Positions 42,461 to 51,215 are shown, numbered from the stretch's first letter. The stretch: 64,000 bases of DNA from Streptomyces sp. A1136 (GCF_004795055.1 NZ_SSBJ01000013.1:62001-126000); one strand, 5' to 3'. Notes: generated by a model not told the origin, from the sequence alone. Program-made: numbers and translations.

Positions 42461-42688
42461 TCAGAGCGCGCCGAAGCCCACCTTGCGCCCGCTCGGCTCG
42501 CCCAGGTCGACGTACGACAGGCGGTCGGACGGCACCAGGACCTTGCGGCCCTTGGCGTCGGTCAGGCTCAGCAGCGGCACCGTGCCGGACAGCGCCTGCG
42601 TGACGATGCGCTCCAGCTCCTCGGCGCTCAGGTCGCTCTCCAGCACGATCTCCCGGGGTGCGTGCTGCACGCCGATCTTGACCTCCAC
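42461..42688 (-). CDS. DUF3107 small conserved protein
   Basis: This 75-residue protein (MEVKIGVQHAPREIVLESDL, then SAEELERIVTQALSG, ending DLGEPSGRKVGFG) is the family known from mycobacteria as TB9.4, adjacent to a TetR gene as here. It appears to be a small alpha/beta domain. The function is unknown to me. The GTG start lies right at the first residue of the conserved core, and a strong terminator follows. Confidence 0.9.
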   Translation of the reverse strand: MEVKIGVQHAPREIVLESDLSAEELERIVTQALSGTVPLLSLTDAKGRKVLVPSDRLSYVDLGEPSGRKVGFGAL

Positions 42689-42855
42689 GGCTTTGTCCCT
42701 CCGACGATCCGGTTCGCGCGATCAGCCGCGCCGTACCCGGTCCACATTAGCCCGGAGAGGGGACGTGATCGGCTCGCGGCGGACACGCTCGCAGCGAACA
42801 GTGACCCGCCCCACACGGCGAACGGCGACCCCCCGCGCGGACGGGCCGGCCGGCC

Positions 42856-43494
42856 TCAGCCCTCGGTGCCGTGCAACGGGAAACCGGCGATGCCGCGCCA
42901 GGCGAGCGAGGTCAGCAGACCCACCGCGGTGTCCCGGGCGACCGGGCTCTCGCTCGACAGCCAGTACCGGGCCACCACCTGGGACACGCCGCCCAGACCC
43001 ACTGCCAGCAGCATCGACTCGTCCTTCGACAGGCCGGTGTCCTCCGCGATGACGTCCGAGATCGCCTCCGCGCACTGGAGCGAGACGCGGTCCACCCGCT
43101 CGCGCACCGCAGGCTCGTTCGTCAGGTCCGACTCGAAGACCAGCCGGAAGGCGCCGCCCTCGTCCTCGACGTAGGCGAAGTAGGCGTCCATGGTCGCCTC
43201 GACGCGCAGCTTGTTGTCGGTCGTCGACTCCAGCGCCGTGCGCACGGCCATGAGCAGCGCCTCGCAGTGCTGGTCCAGCAGCGCCAGGTAGAGGTCGAGC
43301 TTGCCGGGGAAGTGCTGGTAGAGCACCGGCTTGCTGACACCCGCCCGCTCGGCGATGTCGTCCATCGCCGCCGCGTGGTACCCCTGCGCGACGAAGACCT
43401 CCTGCGCCGCCCCCAGGAGCTGGTTGCGTCGGGCTCGGCGCGGCAGTCGCGTGCCCCGGGGACGCGCTGCGTCCGTCTGCTCGATGGCTGTCAC
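42856..43494 (-). CDS. TetR-family transcriptional regulator
   Basis: This 212-residue dimeric repressor type has an N-terminal helix-turn-helix, LLGAAQEVFVAQGYHAAAMDDIAERAGVS with KPVLYQHFPGKLDLY (quoted as two parts), and a C-terminal ligand domain including FAYVEDEGGAFRLVFESD. GGGAGGCGGC before the GTG at 43494 determines the start, and the remembered homologue also begins MTAIEQT. It is transcribed toward the DUF3107 gene 167 bases on. The targets and ligand are unknown; the ligand domain contains many acidic residues. Confidence 0.92.
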   Translation of the reverse strand: MTAIEQTDAARPRGTRLPRRARRNQLLGAAQEVFVAQGYHAAAMDDIAERAGVSKPVLYQHFPGKLDLYLALLDQHCEALLMAVRTALESTTDNKLRVEATMDAYFAYVEDEGGAFRLVFESDLTNEPAVRERVDRVSLQCAEAISDVIAEDTGLSKDESMLLAVGLGGVSQVVARYWLSSESPVARDTAVGLLTSLAWRGIAGFPLHGTEG

Positions 43495-43629
43495 GCCGCC
43501 TCCCACTTTCTCTAAGAACACACTGCGCTCTGCGCCGGGCCGCCATCGTACTTTTCGGTAACCGAATCTGGTGGGTTCAGGCCGAGTTTTCTCGCTGTAC
43601 GGACCGCTGTCGACCGCCGGAGGCGCTGG

Positions 43630-43845
43630 TCAGCGGTAGTCGTCCTCGTCCAGCGGGACCACCCGGGCCTGCTCGAAGGCGTCTCCGTCCGTCGCCTCGT
43701 CCCGATCCACGCCGGTGGGCCGGTCGTCGTCACGCGGCTGGACATCGGTGTGCTGCTCCGCGGCGTCGGCCTCGGGCGTCTCCGGGTCGGGAAACTCCCG
43801 GAGCTCCTCCTGGAAAGTGTCCGGTTCGGCAGGATCGACCGTCAT
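43630..43845 (-). CDS. Small acidic protein, 71 residues
   Basis: This 71-residue, strongly acidic, probably disordered protein (DPAEPDTFQEELREFPDPET, ending ARVVPLDEDDYR) has no domain or membrane segment. GGGGAGCGGT lies before the ATG. The ending is reminiscent of conserved acidic tails in actinobacterial regulators, but I do not recognise it. It is divergent from the hydrolase at 43967. Confidence 0.65.
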   Translation of the reverse strand: MTVDPAEPDTFQEELREFPDPETPEADAAEQHTDVQPRDDDRPTGVDRDEATDGDAFEQARVVPLDEDDYR

Positions 43846-43953
43846 ACCGCTCCCCTCGCCTTCGTCGTCTCCCTATGAGCCTAGGAGGATCGCGGTTACG
43901 CCGCCAGGTGGTCCTGTGACCGCCGACACAAGGGGCCGGGTGTGATCGTCTCG

Positions 43954-43966
43954 TAACATTGGGCCC
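43954..43966 (+). promoter_or_regulatory. Leaderless-type -10 element
   Basis: TAACAT (43954-43959) is followed by TGGGCCC and the ATG at 43967; there is no Shine-Dalgarno. Confidence 0.45.
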
Positions 43967-45061
43967 ATGTCTTCGACGGAGCTGCCGGGTGTAAAGGCCG
44001 CCGCCGAGCTGACCTCCCAGGTGGGGGGAGCCCGGGTGGCCGAAGGCGAGCGGCTGCGCACGGCCCCGCTGTCCGGTCTGGAGCTGAACGTACGTTTTCG
44101 GCCATCGGTACGGGACGGACTCCAGCCCGCGCTGTTCGTCCACGGGCTCGGCGGGTCTTCGCAGAACTGGTCGGCGCTCATGCGGCAATTGGCCGGCGAC
44201 GTGGACTGTGAAGCCCTCGACCTGCCCGGATTCGGCTGGTCACCGCCGCCCACCGACCGGGACTACTCCGTCACGGGCCTGGCCCGCGTCGTCATCCGGT
44301 ACCTCGACGCCGCCGGGCGCGGGCCGGTTCACCTGTTCGGGAACTCGCTGGGCGGCGCCGTCTCCACCCGGGTCGCGGCCGTCCGCCCCGACCTCGTACG
44401 GACCCTGACGCTGGTCTCGCCCGCGCTGCCGGAGCTGCGCGTACAGCGGTCGGCGGTGCCCACCGCCCTGCTGGCACTGCCCGGCGTCGCCGCCCTGTTC
44501 GGGCGACTCACCCGGGGCATGAGCGCCGAACAGCGCACCAGAGGGGTGACGGACCTCTGTTACGGAGACCCCTCACGGGTGACGGTGGAGGGCTTCGAGG
44601 AGGCCGTCGAGGAGATGGAGCGCCGGATGGCGCTGCCGTACTTCTGGGACGCGATGACCCGTTCCTCACGTGGGATCGTCGACGCCTACACCCTCGGTGG
44701 CCAGCACGGACTCTGGCGACAGGCACAGCGCGTGCTCGCGCCGACCCTGTTGATCTACGGAGGTCGGGACCAACTGGTGTCGTACCGGAAGGCCCGCAAG
44801 GCCGCCGAGGCGTTCCGGGGTTCGCGACTGCTGAGTCTGCCCGAGGCGGGGCACGTGGCGATGATGGAGTACCCGGAGGCGGTCGCCACCGCCTTCCGGG
44901 AACTGCTGCGGGACACCGAAAGCGCGCGCCACACTGCTTCCGGCGGCCATCGCGAGCGGGCCGACCACCACGAGCGGGTGGAGCGCCCCGGGCAGACCGA
45001 GCGAACCGGGCAGACCGGGCAGACCGAACAGACGGCAGACACCGAAGACGGCAGAGGCTGA
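43967..45061 (+). CDS. Alpha/beta hydrolase with charged C-terminal tail
   Basis: This 364-residue hydrolase has HGLGGSSQNW on the oxyanion side, a nucleophile elbow GNSLGG, an Asp in YGGRDQLVSY and the base in PEAGHVAMMEYP, giving a full triad. The last 55 residues are a hydrophilic tail with repeated GQT/ERT units (RPGQTERTGQTGQTEQTADT). It has no signal peptide. Its mycobacterial neighbour set includes a LipV-type hydrolase elsewhere in this block, so it could be a lipase/esterase, but the substrate is unknown. The gene for the DUF3152 protein starts 6 bases downstream. Confidence 0.88.
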   Translation: MSSTELPGVKAAAELTSQVGGARVAEGERLRTAPLSGLELNVRFRPSVRDGLQPALFVHGLGGSSQNWSALMRQLAGDVDCEALDLPGFGWSPPPTDRDYSVTGLARVVIRYLDAAGRGPVHLFGNSLGGAVSTRVAAVRPDLVRTLTLVSPALPELRVQRSAVPTALLALPGVAALFGRLTRGMSAEQRTRGVTDLCYGDPSRVTVEGFEEAVEEMERRMALPYFWDAMTRSSRGIVDAYTLGGQHGLWRQAQRVLAPTLLIYGGRDQLVSYRKARKAAEAFRGSRLLSLPEAGHVAMMEYPEAVATAFRELLRDTESARHTASGGHRERADHHERVERPGQTERTGQTGQTEQTADTEDGRG

Positions 45062-45066
45062 GACGA

Positions 45067-46464
45067 GTGGGACGACATAGTCGCAAGGACTCCGCCCCCG
45101 CCAGGCCCGCGCCGGCGGTGGAGTCCGCGCCGGAAGAGCGGCGTCGTGAGTCCGTCCGGGTTCCGGCGCACGGCGCGCCCTTCGACCCCTTCGGTTCCGC
45201 CTCCCACCCGCCCCGCGAGGAGCGGCCGGCCGGGCATCCGCAGCAGCGGGAACCCGGTGGCGCCTGGGGCGCCGGAACGCGGACCGCGGGGGACACGGCG
45301 TACGGGGACTGGCGGGGGGTGCCGCGCACCCGTGTGACGGCGCCGCCACCTCCCGTGCGGGACTGCGACACCCCGGCGTTCGGCGTCCCCGTGCTCGGCT
45401 TCCCGGTGCCGGCCGCCGAGCCGACCGCCGAGCCCGGCACCGGCACGCACCGCCGGTTCCCGGGACCGCGGGGTCCGCTCGGCACGCCCGAGCCCGATCC
45501 CGGGCCGGGGTCGGCGCCCCCGTCCCGACCGCCGTCCCGGACCGACTCCGTTACCCCTGCCCCCGAGGCCGAGGCCGAGGCCGAGGCCGAAGTCGAAGTC
45601 GAGTCGGAGTCGGCGGCGGAGACCGAGGCGGGAAGCGGGTCCGGCCGCGGCACGAAGATCCGGACCTACACCGGCATGGCCGCCGCGGCCGTCACCACGG
45701 TGCTCGCCGTCGTCGTGGCCGGGCAGATGATCGGACAGAACGACAGCGACGCCACCCCCACCCGGGCCGCCGCGGACAGCGCGAAGGACCGGCCGGGCGA
45801 CGGACAGTCGTCGGCGTCCCGTTCCGAGGGCCGGGCGACCCCCGAGGTGGCCCAGGCGGAGCCGACGTACGAGCAGAAGATGGCCCAGCAGCTTCCGATC
45901 GACGCGAAGCTCACCGGCCCCGGCCTCTTCGACACCGTCCCCGGCGTCGCCAAGGCGCCGGGCAAGGGGAAGCTGCTGCGCTACCGGGTCGACGTGGAAC
46001 AGGGCCTCGGCATGGACGGGCAGTTGTTCGCGGAGGCCGTGCACCGCACCCTCAACGACCCCCGGAGCTGGGCACACGGCGGCGAGATGACCTTCGAGCG
46101 GGTGCCGGGCGGCGAGTCCGACTTCGTGATCACCCTGGCGAGCCCCGGGACCACCGGCGCCTGGTGCGCCAAGTCCGGCCTCGACACCACCGTCGACAAC
46201 GTCTCCTGCGATTCCGCGGCCACCGAACGCGTGATGATCAACGCCTTCCGCTGGGCCCAGGGCTCCCCGACGTACGGCGCGGACCAGATGTTCGCCTACC
46301 GCCAGATGCTCATCAACCACGAGGTCGGACACCGGCTCGGACACGGGCACGTCAACTGTCGGACGCCGGGCGCGCTCGCCCCGATCATGCAGCAGCAGAC
46401 GAAGTCCCTCGACATCGACAACATCCCCTGCAAGCCCAACCCCTGGGTCTACCCCGGCAATTGA
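45067..46464 (+). CDS. DUF3152 protein with metzincin zinc motif, membrane-anchored
   Basis: This 465-residue protein has residues 1-195 hydrophilic, Pro-rich and with an acidic alternating stretch (EAEAEAEAEVEVESES). One membrane helix (YTGMAAAAVTTVLAVVVAGQMI) follows, and then an exported domain. That domain contains NHEVGHRLGHGHVNC, which fits H-E-x2-H-x2-G-x2-H, and a possible Met-turn in APIMQQQ. This is the signature of metzincin zinc endopeptidases; two to three cysteines could form disulphides. It follows the hydrolase by 6 bases, so they share a message. A protease acting at the cell surface is the natural inference. Confidence 0.9.
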   Translation: MGRHSRKDSAPARPAPAVESAPEERRRESVRVPAHGAPFDPFGSASHPPREERPAGHPQQREPGGAWGAGTRTAGDTAYGDWRGVPRTRVTAPPPPVRDCDTPAFGVPVLGFPVPAAEPTAEPGTGTHRRFPGPRGPLGTPEPDPGPGSAPPSRPPSRTDSVTPAPEAEAEAEAEVEVESESAAETEAGSGSGRGTKIRTYTGMAAAAVTTVLAVVVAGQMIGQNDSDATPTRAAADSAKDRPGDGQSSASRSEGRATPEVAQAEPTYEQKMAQQLPIDAKLTGPGLFDTVPGVAKAPGKGKLLRYRVDVEQGLGMDGQLFAEAVHRTLNDPRSWAHGGEMTFERVPGGESDFVITLASPGTTGAWCAKSGLDTTVDNVSCDSAATERVMINAFRWAQGSPTYGADQMFAYRQMLINHEVGHRLGHGHVNCRTPGALAPIMQQQTKSLDIDNIPCKPNPWVYPGN

Positions 46465-46650
46465 CCGCTCCCGCCGGGGCGTCGGTCGCGTAGCGCGCTC
46501 GAACGCGACCCGTACGGGAAAGTTACGGCACTTCACCCCTTCCGGTGGCGCGATGGACAACCGTCCGTCGCGCCTTCGGCATATCGGCTTGAGTTCTCCC
46601 GCGGCGGGTCGACGGACCGACGGAGACCGCCTGTAAACGGGAGATCGGGG

Positions 46651-48390
46651 GTGCCACTCGTGCGGATCGGACTGCTCACGGAAGGTGGTTATCCGTATGC
46701 GACAGGAGAGGCCGGACTGTGGTGCGACCGGCTCGTGCGCGGGCTGCCGCAGCACTCGTTCGAGCTCTACGCGCTGAGCCGCAGCGCCGAACAGGAACGG
46801 CGCGGCAGTGTGCCGCTGCCCGCCAACGTCAGCCGGGTGCGGACCGCCTCCCTGTGGGCCCCCGCCGACGACGGGCGGAGCCACTCCCGGCGTGAGCGCC
46901 GCAGGTTCGCCGACTGCTTCGGGGAGTTGGTCCGCGGCATCTGCGCCGGGCAGGCCGAGCCCTTCGCAGCCGGCCTGTACGGACTCGCGGAACTCGCCCG
47001 CGAACAGGGCGGGCTGTACGCGGCCCTGCGCTCGGAGACGGCCGTCCGGGTGGTGGAGGCCGGCTGTCGGGCGCCGGGCGCCGGCCGCGGCTTACAGGCG
47101 GCCCGGGTACCGGACCTCCTGGAGTTCGTGGACGAACTGGAGCGCGCCCTGCGGCCCTTGTCCCTCGACTGGTACGGGGAACTCGGCGCGACCGACGTCT
47201 GTCACGCCGCCGCCGGCGGGACCGCGGCGATCCCCGGACTGCTGGCCAAACGCTTCTTCGGGGTCCCGCTGCTGGTCACCGAGTACGGGGTGCGGCTGCG
47301 CGCCCACTACCTGGAGCACTCCCCGGACGAGCGGCCCGCCGTACGCGCCCTGCTGGCCGCCTTCCACATCCGTCTGGCCGCCGAGATCTACGCCCGGGCC
47401 GACCTGTTGACCCCCGGAAACGCGCACGCCCGCCGTTGGCAGGAGCGGTGCGGGGCCGCGCGGGAACGGGTGCGCACGGTCTACCCGGGGATGGAGGCGG
47501 ACCGATTCGCCACCGCCGGGGAGGACGCCGACTGCGGCGACCCGGACACACTCGTATGGGTCGGTCGGGTAGAGCCGGCCAAGGACCTCATCGCCCTGCT
47601 GCACGCCTTCGCCGAAGTCCGCAGGGCCGCGCCGCCGACCCGGCTCCGGATCTTCGCGACCTCCGCCGCGCCCGATTACCTCGCCGACTGCCGTTCCCTG
47701 GCCGCGCAACTGTTCCCCGACGAGGCCGCCGACGCGGTCACGGTGGGGGAGAACCCCGTCACCTTCGAGGCGATCGGCGGGCCCGAGGCGCCCACGCCGG
47801 CCGACGCGTACGCGGCGGGGCGGGTGGTGCTGCTGTCCTCGGTGATCGAGGGGTTCCCCCTCACTCTCGCCGAGGCGATGTTCAGCGGCCGGGCCACCGT
47901 CTCCACCGATGTCGGCGCGGTGTGCGAGGTCATCGGCGGGACCGGGCTGGTCGTCCCGCCGCGCAACCCCAAGGCCCTGGCCGACGCCTGTCTGGCCCTG
48001 CTGCGCGATCCCGAGCGGGCGCGGCGGCTCGGGGCCGCCGCCCGGGCGCGGGCCCTGGAACTGTTCACCGTCGAGCAGAACGTGGCCGCCTTCCGCGACA
48101 TCTACCTGCTCCTGCTGGCCCGAGGTCCGGCCCGGCCCGAAGCGGGCATCCCGTTCGCCCAACCGCCGGAGGCGCGGGTACCGGGGCACTGGACCACGCC
48201 CACCTGGGCCGCGCCGACCTGGGCCGGGGCACCCGAGGCCGCCCCGGGGGAGCCCGCGCCGCAGTCGGAGTCCGTCTCACCGGGGATCGCGACACCGGAG
48301 CCCGCGTCCCTGGCGGGCGCGGTGGCGGGCTCGGTATCGGCCGGTCCCGTACCGGCGGGCTCGGCGGCGGCCACGGAGGCGGCGGCATGA
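46651..48390 (+). CDS. PelF-like glycosyltransferase (DUF3492 + GT4)
   Basis: This 579-residue cytoplasmic glycosyltransferase has an N-terminal half that matches the DUF3492 region of PelF-type enzymes (IGLLTEGGYPYATGEAGLWC, VCHAAAGGTAAIPGLLAKRF and LLVTEYGVRLRAHYLE). The C-terminal half is a GT4 domain with VYPGMEADRF, LVWVGRVEPAKDL and the E-x7-E region SSVIEGFPLTLAEAM followed by GLVVPPRN. PelF uses UDP-GalNAc-type donors to build Pel polysaccharide. The last 90 residues are a disordered Pro/Ala/Ser tail. The gene overlaps the next by ATGA and starts a coupled set with an epimerase and a spherulin-4 gene. Confidence 0.88.
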   Translation: MPLVRIGLLTEGGYPYATGEAGLWCDRLVRGLPQHSFELYALSRSAEQERRGSVPLPANVSRVRTASLWAPADDGRSHSRRERRRFADCFGELVRGICAGQAEPFAAGLYGLAELAREQGGLYAALRSETAVRVVEAGCRAPGAGRGLQAARVPDLLEFVDELERALRPLSLDWYGELGATDVCHAAAGGTAAIPGLLAKRFFGVPLLVTEYGVRLRAHYLEHSPDERPAVRALLAAFHIRLAAEIYARADLLTPGNAHARRWQERCGAARERVRTVYPGMEADRFATAGEDADCGDPDTLVWVGRVEPAKDLIALLHAFAEVRRAAPPTRLRIFATSAAPDYLADCRSLAAQLFPDEAADAVTVGENPVTFEAIGGPEAPTPADAYAAGRVVLLSSVIEGFPLTLAEAMFSGRATVSTDVGAVCEVIGGTGLVVPPRNPKALADACLALLRDPERARRLGAAARARALELFTVEQNVAAFRDIYLLLLARGPARPEAGIPFAQPPEARVPGHWTTPTWAAPTWAGAPEAAPGEPAPQSESVSPGIATPEPASLAGAVAGSVSAGPVPAGSAAATEAAA

Positions 48391-49280
48391 CCCTCGACGA
48401 CACCGGACTGCGCCCCGATCCCGCCGGCCCGCGCCGGCGGGCCTCCGGGGATCCCGTCAAGGCCCTGCTGCACCGCCACCGCGAGCTGTGCGAGCGTGCC
48501 GTCGACCCGCTGGAGATCGCCGCCGGGCTCGAAGCGCACGGCATCACCGACCGCACCGCCACGCGCTTCCGCCACCGGGACGTCTTCTCCCTCGCGGAGG
48601 AGCTGTACGCCCGCACGCCGCGCGGGGACGGCCCGGCCGTGCCCGCCCCGGCCGGCGCCACCGGTCCCGCCGCCCTGCGCGGCTTCGGCTACGCCCTGCT
48701 GCCCGGGGCCGTGGCACTCGGGGCGTCCGCCGCCCGGGTGCCCTGGGCCGGGGCCGTCGCGGTGGTCGTCACCGTCGCCGCGCTGGTGTGGCCCGGGCGG
48801 ACCGCCGGGGGGCGGTTCCCCGGGCTGTCGCACCTGCTCGCGGCGGCCGCCGTCGGCTGGGCCGTCCACCGCGACGGCCCAGCCCTCGGTGTCGCGCTCG
48901 CCCTTGCCGTGGCCCCCGCGCACCTGGCCGCCGGCGCCTTCGCCGCCCGCGCCCGCCGCGGGCTCGCGGGGAGCCGGGCCCTCCAGGACTTCGCGGCCGG
49001 GGTGCGACCGCTGCTGGTCGGCACCGTCGCCGCCTTCACCGTGGCCGCGGCCGGGGCCGCCGTGCTCGCCGGAGCACCGCTCGCGCCCGCCGTGCCGCTC
49101 GCCGCGCTGCTCTTCCTGACCCGGCTGGTGCTCGCCCACGGCGCACCCCGGGTGCCCGCCGCGGCCGCCCTGGCCGTGGCCCTCGTACCGGTCCCGTCGG
49201 CGTCGCTCGCCGCCGCCGCCGGGCTCCTCGTACACGCCGTCGTCGCGCTGTCCCGTGCCTCGGCACACGCGCGTCCCTGA
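48387..49280 (+). CDS. Multi-spanning membrane protein of the glycosyltransferase operon
   Basis: This 297-residue protein has residues 1-85 cytoplasmic and basic (VKALLHRHRELCERAVDPLEIAAGLEAHG). Then come about eight hydrophobic segments rich in Ala, Gly and Val, ending with a short tail. I do not recognise a family. Its place between a PelF-like transferase and an epimerase, with start ATG overlapping the transferase stop, suggests it serves as membrane partner (anchor, export or flipping) for the sugar polymer, a role taken by PelG or PelE in known loci, though I see no clear similarity to either. Confidence 0.82.
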   Translation: MTLDDTGLRPDPAGPRRRASGDPVKALLHRHRELCERAVDPLEIAAGLEAHGITDRTATRFRHRDVFSLAEELYARTPRGDGPAVPAPAGATGPAALRGFGYALLPGAVALGASAARVPWAGAVAVVVTVAALVWPGRTAGGRFPGLSHLLAAAAVGWAVHRDGPALGVALALAVAPAHLAAGAFAARARRGLAGSRALQDFAAGVRPLLVGTVAAFTVAAAGAAVLAGAPLAPAVPLAALLFLTRLVLAHGAPRVPAAAALAVALVPVPSASLAAAAGLLVHAVVALSRASAHARP

Positions 49281-49351
49281 GCCTTCGGAAACCGTCGCCG
49301 GAGCGCCGTACCCCTACCACCCCACCCCACCCAGACCCAAGGAGAAACAGG

Positions 49352-49390
49352 ATGACCGGCCAGCCAACCAACCAAGGGGCCGCGCGATGA
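49352..49390 (+). CDS. 12-residue leader peptide coupled to the epimerase
   Basis: ATG at 49352 begins the peptide MTGQPTNQGAAR, ending TGA at 49388-49390. AAGGAG at 49339-49344 is a far better ribosome-binding site than anything before the epimerase. The leader's stop overlaps the epimerase ATG (49387) as ATGA, so ribosomes would reach the epimerase by termination-reinitiation. No attenuator hairpin or repeated codon is obvious, so coupling is more likely than attenuation. Confidence 0.55.
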   Translation: MTGQPTNQGAAR

Positions 49391-50397
49391 GGGTGCTGCT
49401 GATCGGAGCCAACGGATACCTCGGCCGCTACGTCGCCGACCGGCTGCTCGCCGACCCCGCCGTGCAGCTGACCGCGCTCGGCCGGGGCGACGACGCCGAC
49501 GTCCGCTTCGACCTCGCGACCGGCAGCCCCGGGGCCCTCACCCGGTTCCTCGACGCCGTCCACCCGGGCGTGATCATCAACTGCGCGGGCGCCACCCGCG
49601 GCGGCGCCCGGGAACTGACCCGCCACAACACCGTCGCGGTCGCCACCATCTGCGAGTCCCTGCGCCGCAGCGGCTGCGGCGCCCGGCTCGTCCAGCTCGG
49701 CTGCGCGGCCGAGTACGGGCCCAGCCAGCCCGGTTCCTCCACGGCCGAGGACGCCGTCCCGAGACCGGGCGGACCGTACGGCGTCAGCAAGCTCGCCGCG
49801 ACCGAGCTGGTGCTCGGCTCCGGGTTGGACGCGGTCGTGCTGCGGATCTTCTCGCCCGTCGGCCCCGGCACCCCCGCCGGTTCGCCCCTCGGCCGGCTCG
49901 CCGAGGCCATGCGGCGGGCCATGCAGTCCGGCGACGGCGAACTCAAGCTCAGCGGCCTCGGGGTCCAGCGCGACTTCGTGGACGTGCGCGACGTGGCCCG
50001 GGCCGTACACGCGGCCTCGCTGTCCGCCGCCCAGGGCGTCGTCAACATCGGCACCGGCCGAGCGGTCCGGCTGCGTGACGCGGCGGCCGTACTGGCCCGG
50101 GTCGCGGGATACGGAGGCTCGCTCCACGAACTGGACGTACCGCACGGCGGCGGGCAGCACCCACTCGCCCACGGGCACCCCGGTCGAACGCAGGGCCTGC
50201 CCGGCATCGGCGCCCCGCGCTCCGAGGCCACGGCCGAGCAGCTGGCCGCCGCCCCGCAGCCCCCGTACCCCGACGGCTGCGGCGCCTGGCAGCAGGCCGA
50301 CGTGCGCACCGCCCGCGACCGGCTCGGCTGGCGGCCCCGGATCAATCTGGAGGAGTCCCTGGCCGACATCTGGATGGAGGCGGCGTGTCGCATCTGA
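49387..50397 (+). CDS. NAD-dependent nucleotide-sugar epimerase/dehydratase
   Basis: This 336-residue short-chain dehydrogenase of the extended type has a Rossmann motif MRVLLIGANGYLGRYVADRL and a catalytic Tyr-x3-Lys in GPYGVSK, and the C-terminal substrate part begins IGTGRAVRLRDAAAVLARV. The family converts UDP-sugars, often C4 epimerisation, for example UDP-GlcNAc to UDP-GalNAc. A His/Gly/Pro-rich insertion (DVPHGGGQHPLAHGHPG) near residue 255 is unusual. It starts from the stop of the 12-codon leader and overlaps the spherulin-4 gene by 13 bases. Confidence 0.88.
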   Translation: MRVLLIGANGYLGRYVADRLLADPAVQLTALGRGDDADVRFDLATGSPGALTRFLDAVHPGVIINCAGATRGGARELTRHNTVAVATICESLRRSGCGARLVQLGCAAEYGPSQPGSSTAEDAVPRPGGPYGVSKLAATELVLGSGLDAVVLRIFSPVGPGTPAGSPLGRLAEAMRRAMQSGDGELKLSGLGVQRDFVDVRDVARAVHAASLSAAQGVVNIGTGRAVRLRDAAAVLARVAGYGGSLHELDVPHGGGQHPLAHGHPGRTQGLPGIGAPRSEATAEQLAAAPQPPYPDGCGAWQQADVRTARDRLGWRPRINLEESLADIWMEAACRI

Positions 50398-51152
50398 CCA
50401 CGCCGACGCCCCCGGCCGCCGCGACCGGGGCGGGCCGGCTGGGCCTCGGCACCCCCGGCTACGGGCACCCGCTGCTCGCTCCGGTGGAGTGGGCCGAGCT
50501 GACCCGGCCCGGGACACCGCTGCACTGGGCCGTGCTCAACGTCACCGACGGCCCGGGCGGACGGCCCGACCCGCACTGCGCCGAGGCCGCCGCGCGGCTG
50601 CGCGACGCGGGCGGCGACGGCGGCACGGGCCGCCGACTCCTGGGGCGTCTCGCCATGCGGAACGGGTCGCGGTCGTTCGGGGAGCTGATCTCCGACGCCC
50701 ACCGCTTCCGGGACTGGTACGGGGTCGGCGGCTTCTACCTGGCCGACACCCCGGCGGACCGGACGGACCTGGCGGCGGTGCGCCGCGTCGTGGACACCCT
50801 GCGCGGCCTCGGCGACGGCCTGCGCATCGTGCTGGACCACGGCACCCACCCCTACGAGGGGTACGTGGAGACCGCCGACCAGCTGGTCACCTTCTCCGGG
50901 TCGTGGGCCGCCTACCGCTGGTCCCTGGTGGCGGAATGGACGGCCGACTACCCGCCGGAACTCTTCTGCCACCTGGTCCACGGCGTGCCGCGCACCCATC
51001 TGGAGGAGGCACTGAGGATCGCCCGCTGGCAGGGCGCCGGGACCATCTGGTTCACCGACCGGCGCGGGACCGCCGACCGCGATCCCTGGGCGTCGATGCC
51101 CGGGTACTGGGACGAAATCGTCTCGCGTATCGGAACAGGTGTCTCGGAATGA
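50385..51152 (+). CDS. Spherulin-4 (GH135-like) family protein
   Basis: This 255-residue protein of the spherulation-specific family 4 (PF12138), a TIM-barrel glycoside-hydrolase type, shows PGYGHPLLAPVEWAEL, VLNVTDGPGGRPDPH, RFRDWYGVGGFYLADTP (position of the catalytic acidic residues) and IVLDHGTHPYEGYVETADQL. Fungal Sph3 cleaves galactosaminogalactan and PelA carries a related activity. No signal peptide is visible, so this copy appears cytoplasmic, which is odd for a polysaccharide hydrolase. The GTG overlaps the epimerase stop by 13 bases. Enzymatic activity is inferred, not shown. Confidence 0.85.
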   Translation: MSHLTTPTPPAAATGAGRLGLGTPGYGHPLLAPVEWAELTRPGTPLHWAVLNVTDGPGGRPDPHCAEAAARLRDAGGDGGTGRRLLGRLAMRNGSRSFGELISDAHRFRDWYGVGGFYLADTPADRTDLAAVRRVVDTLRGLGDGLRIVLDHGTHPYEGYVETADQLVTFSGSWAAYRWSLVAEWTADYPPELFCHLVHGVPRTHLEEALRIARWQGAGTIWFTDRRGTADRDPWASMPGYWDEIVSRIGTGVSE

Positions 51153-51215
51153 AGAAGGGCGTGGCAGTGTTACGGAGAGAACAACCGTTCAGACATACCC
51201 ATCTACGGAGTCCCC

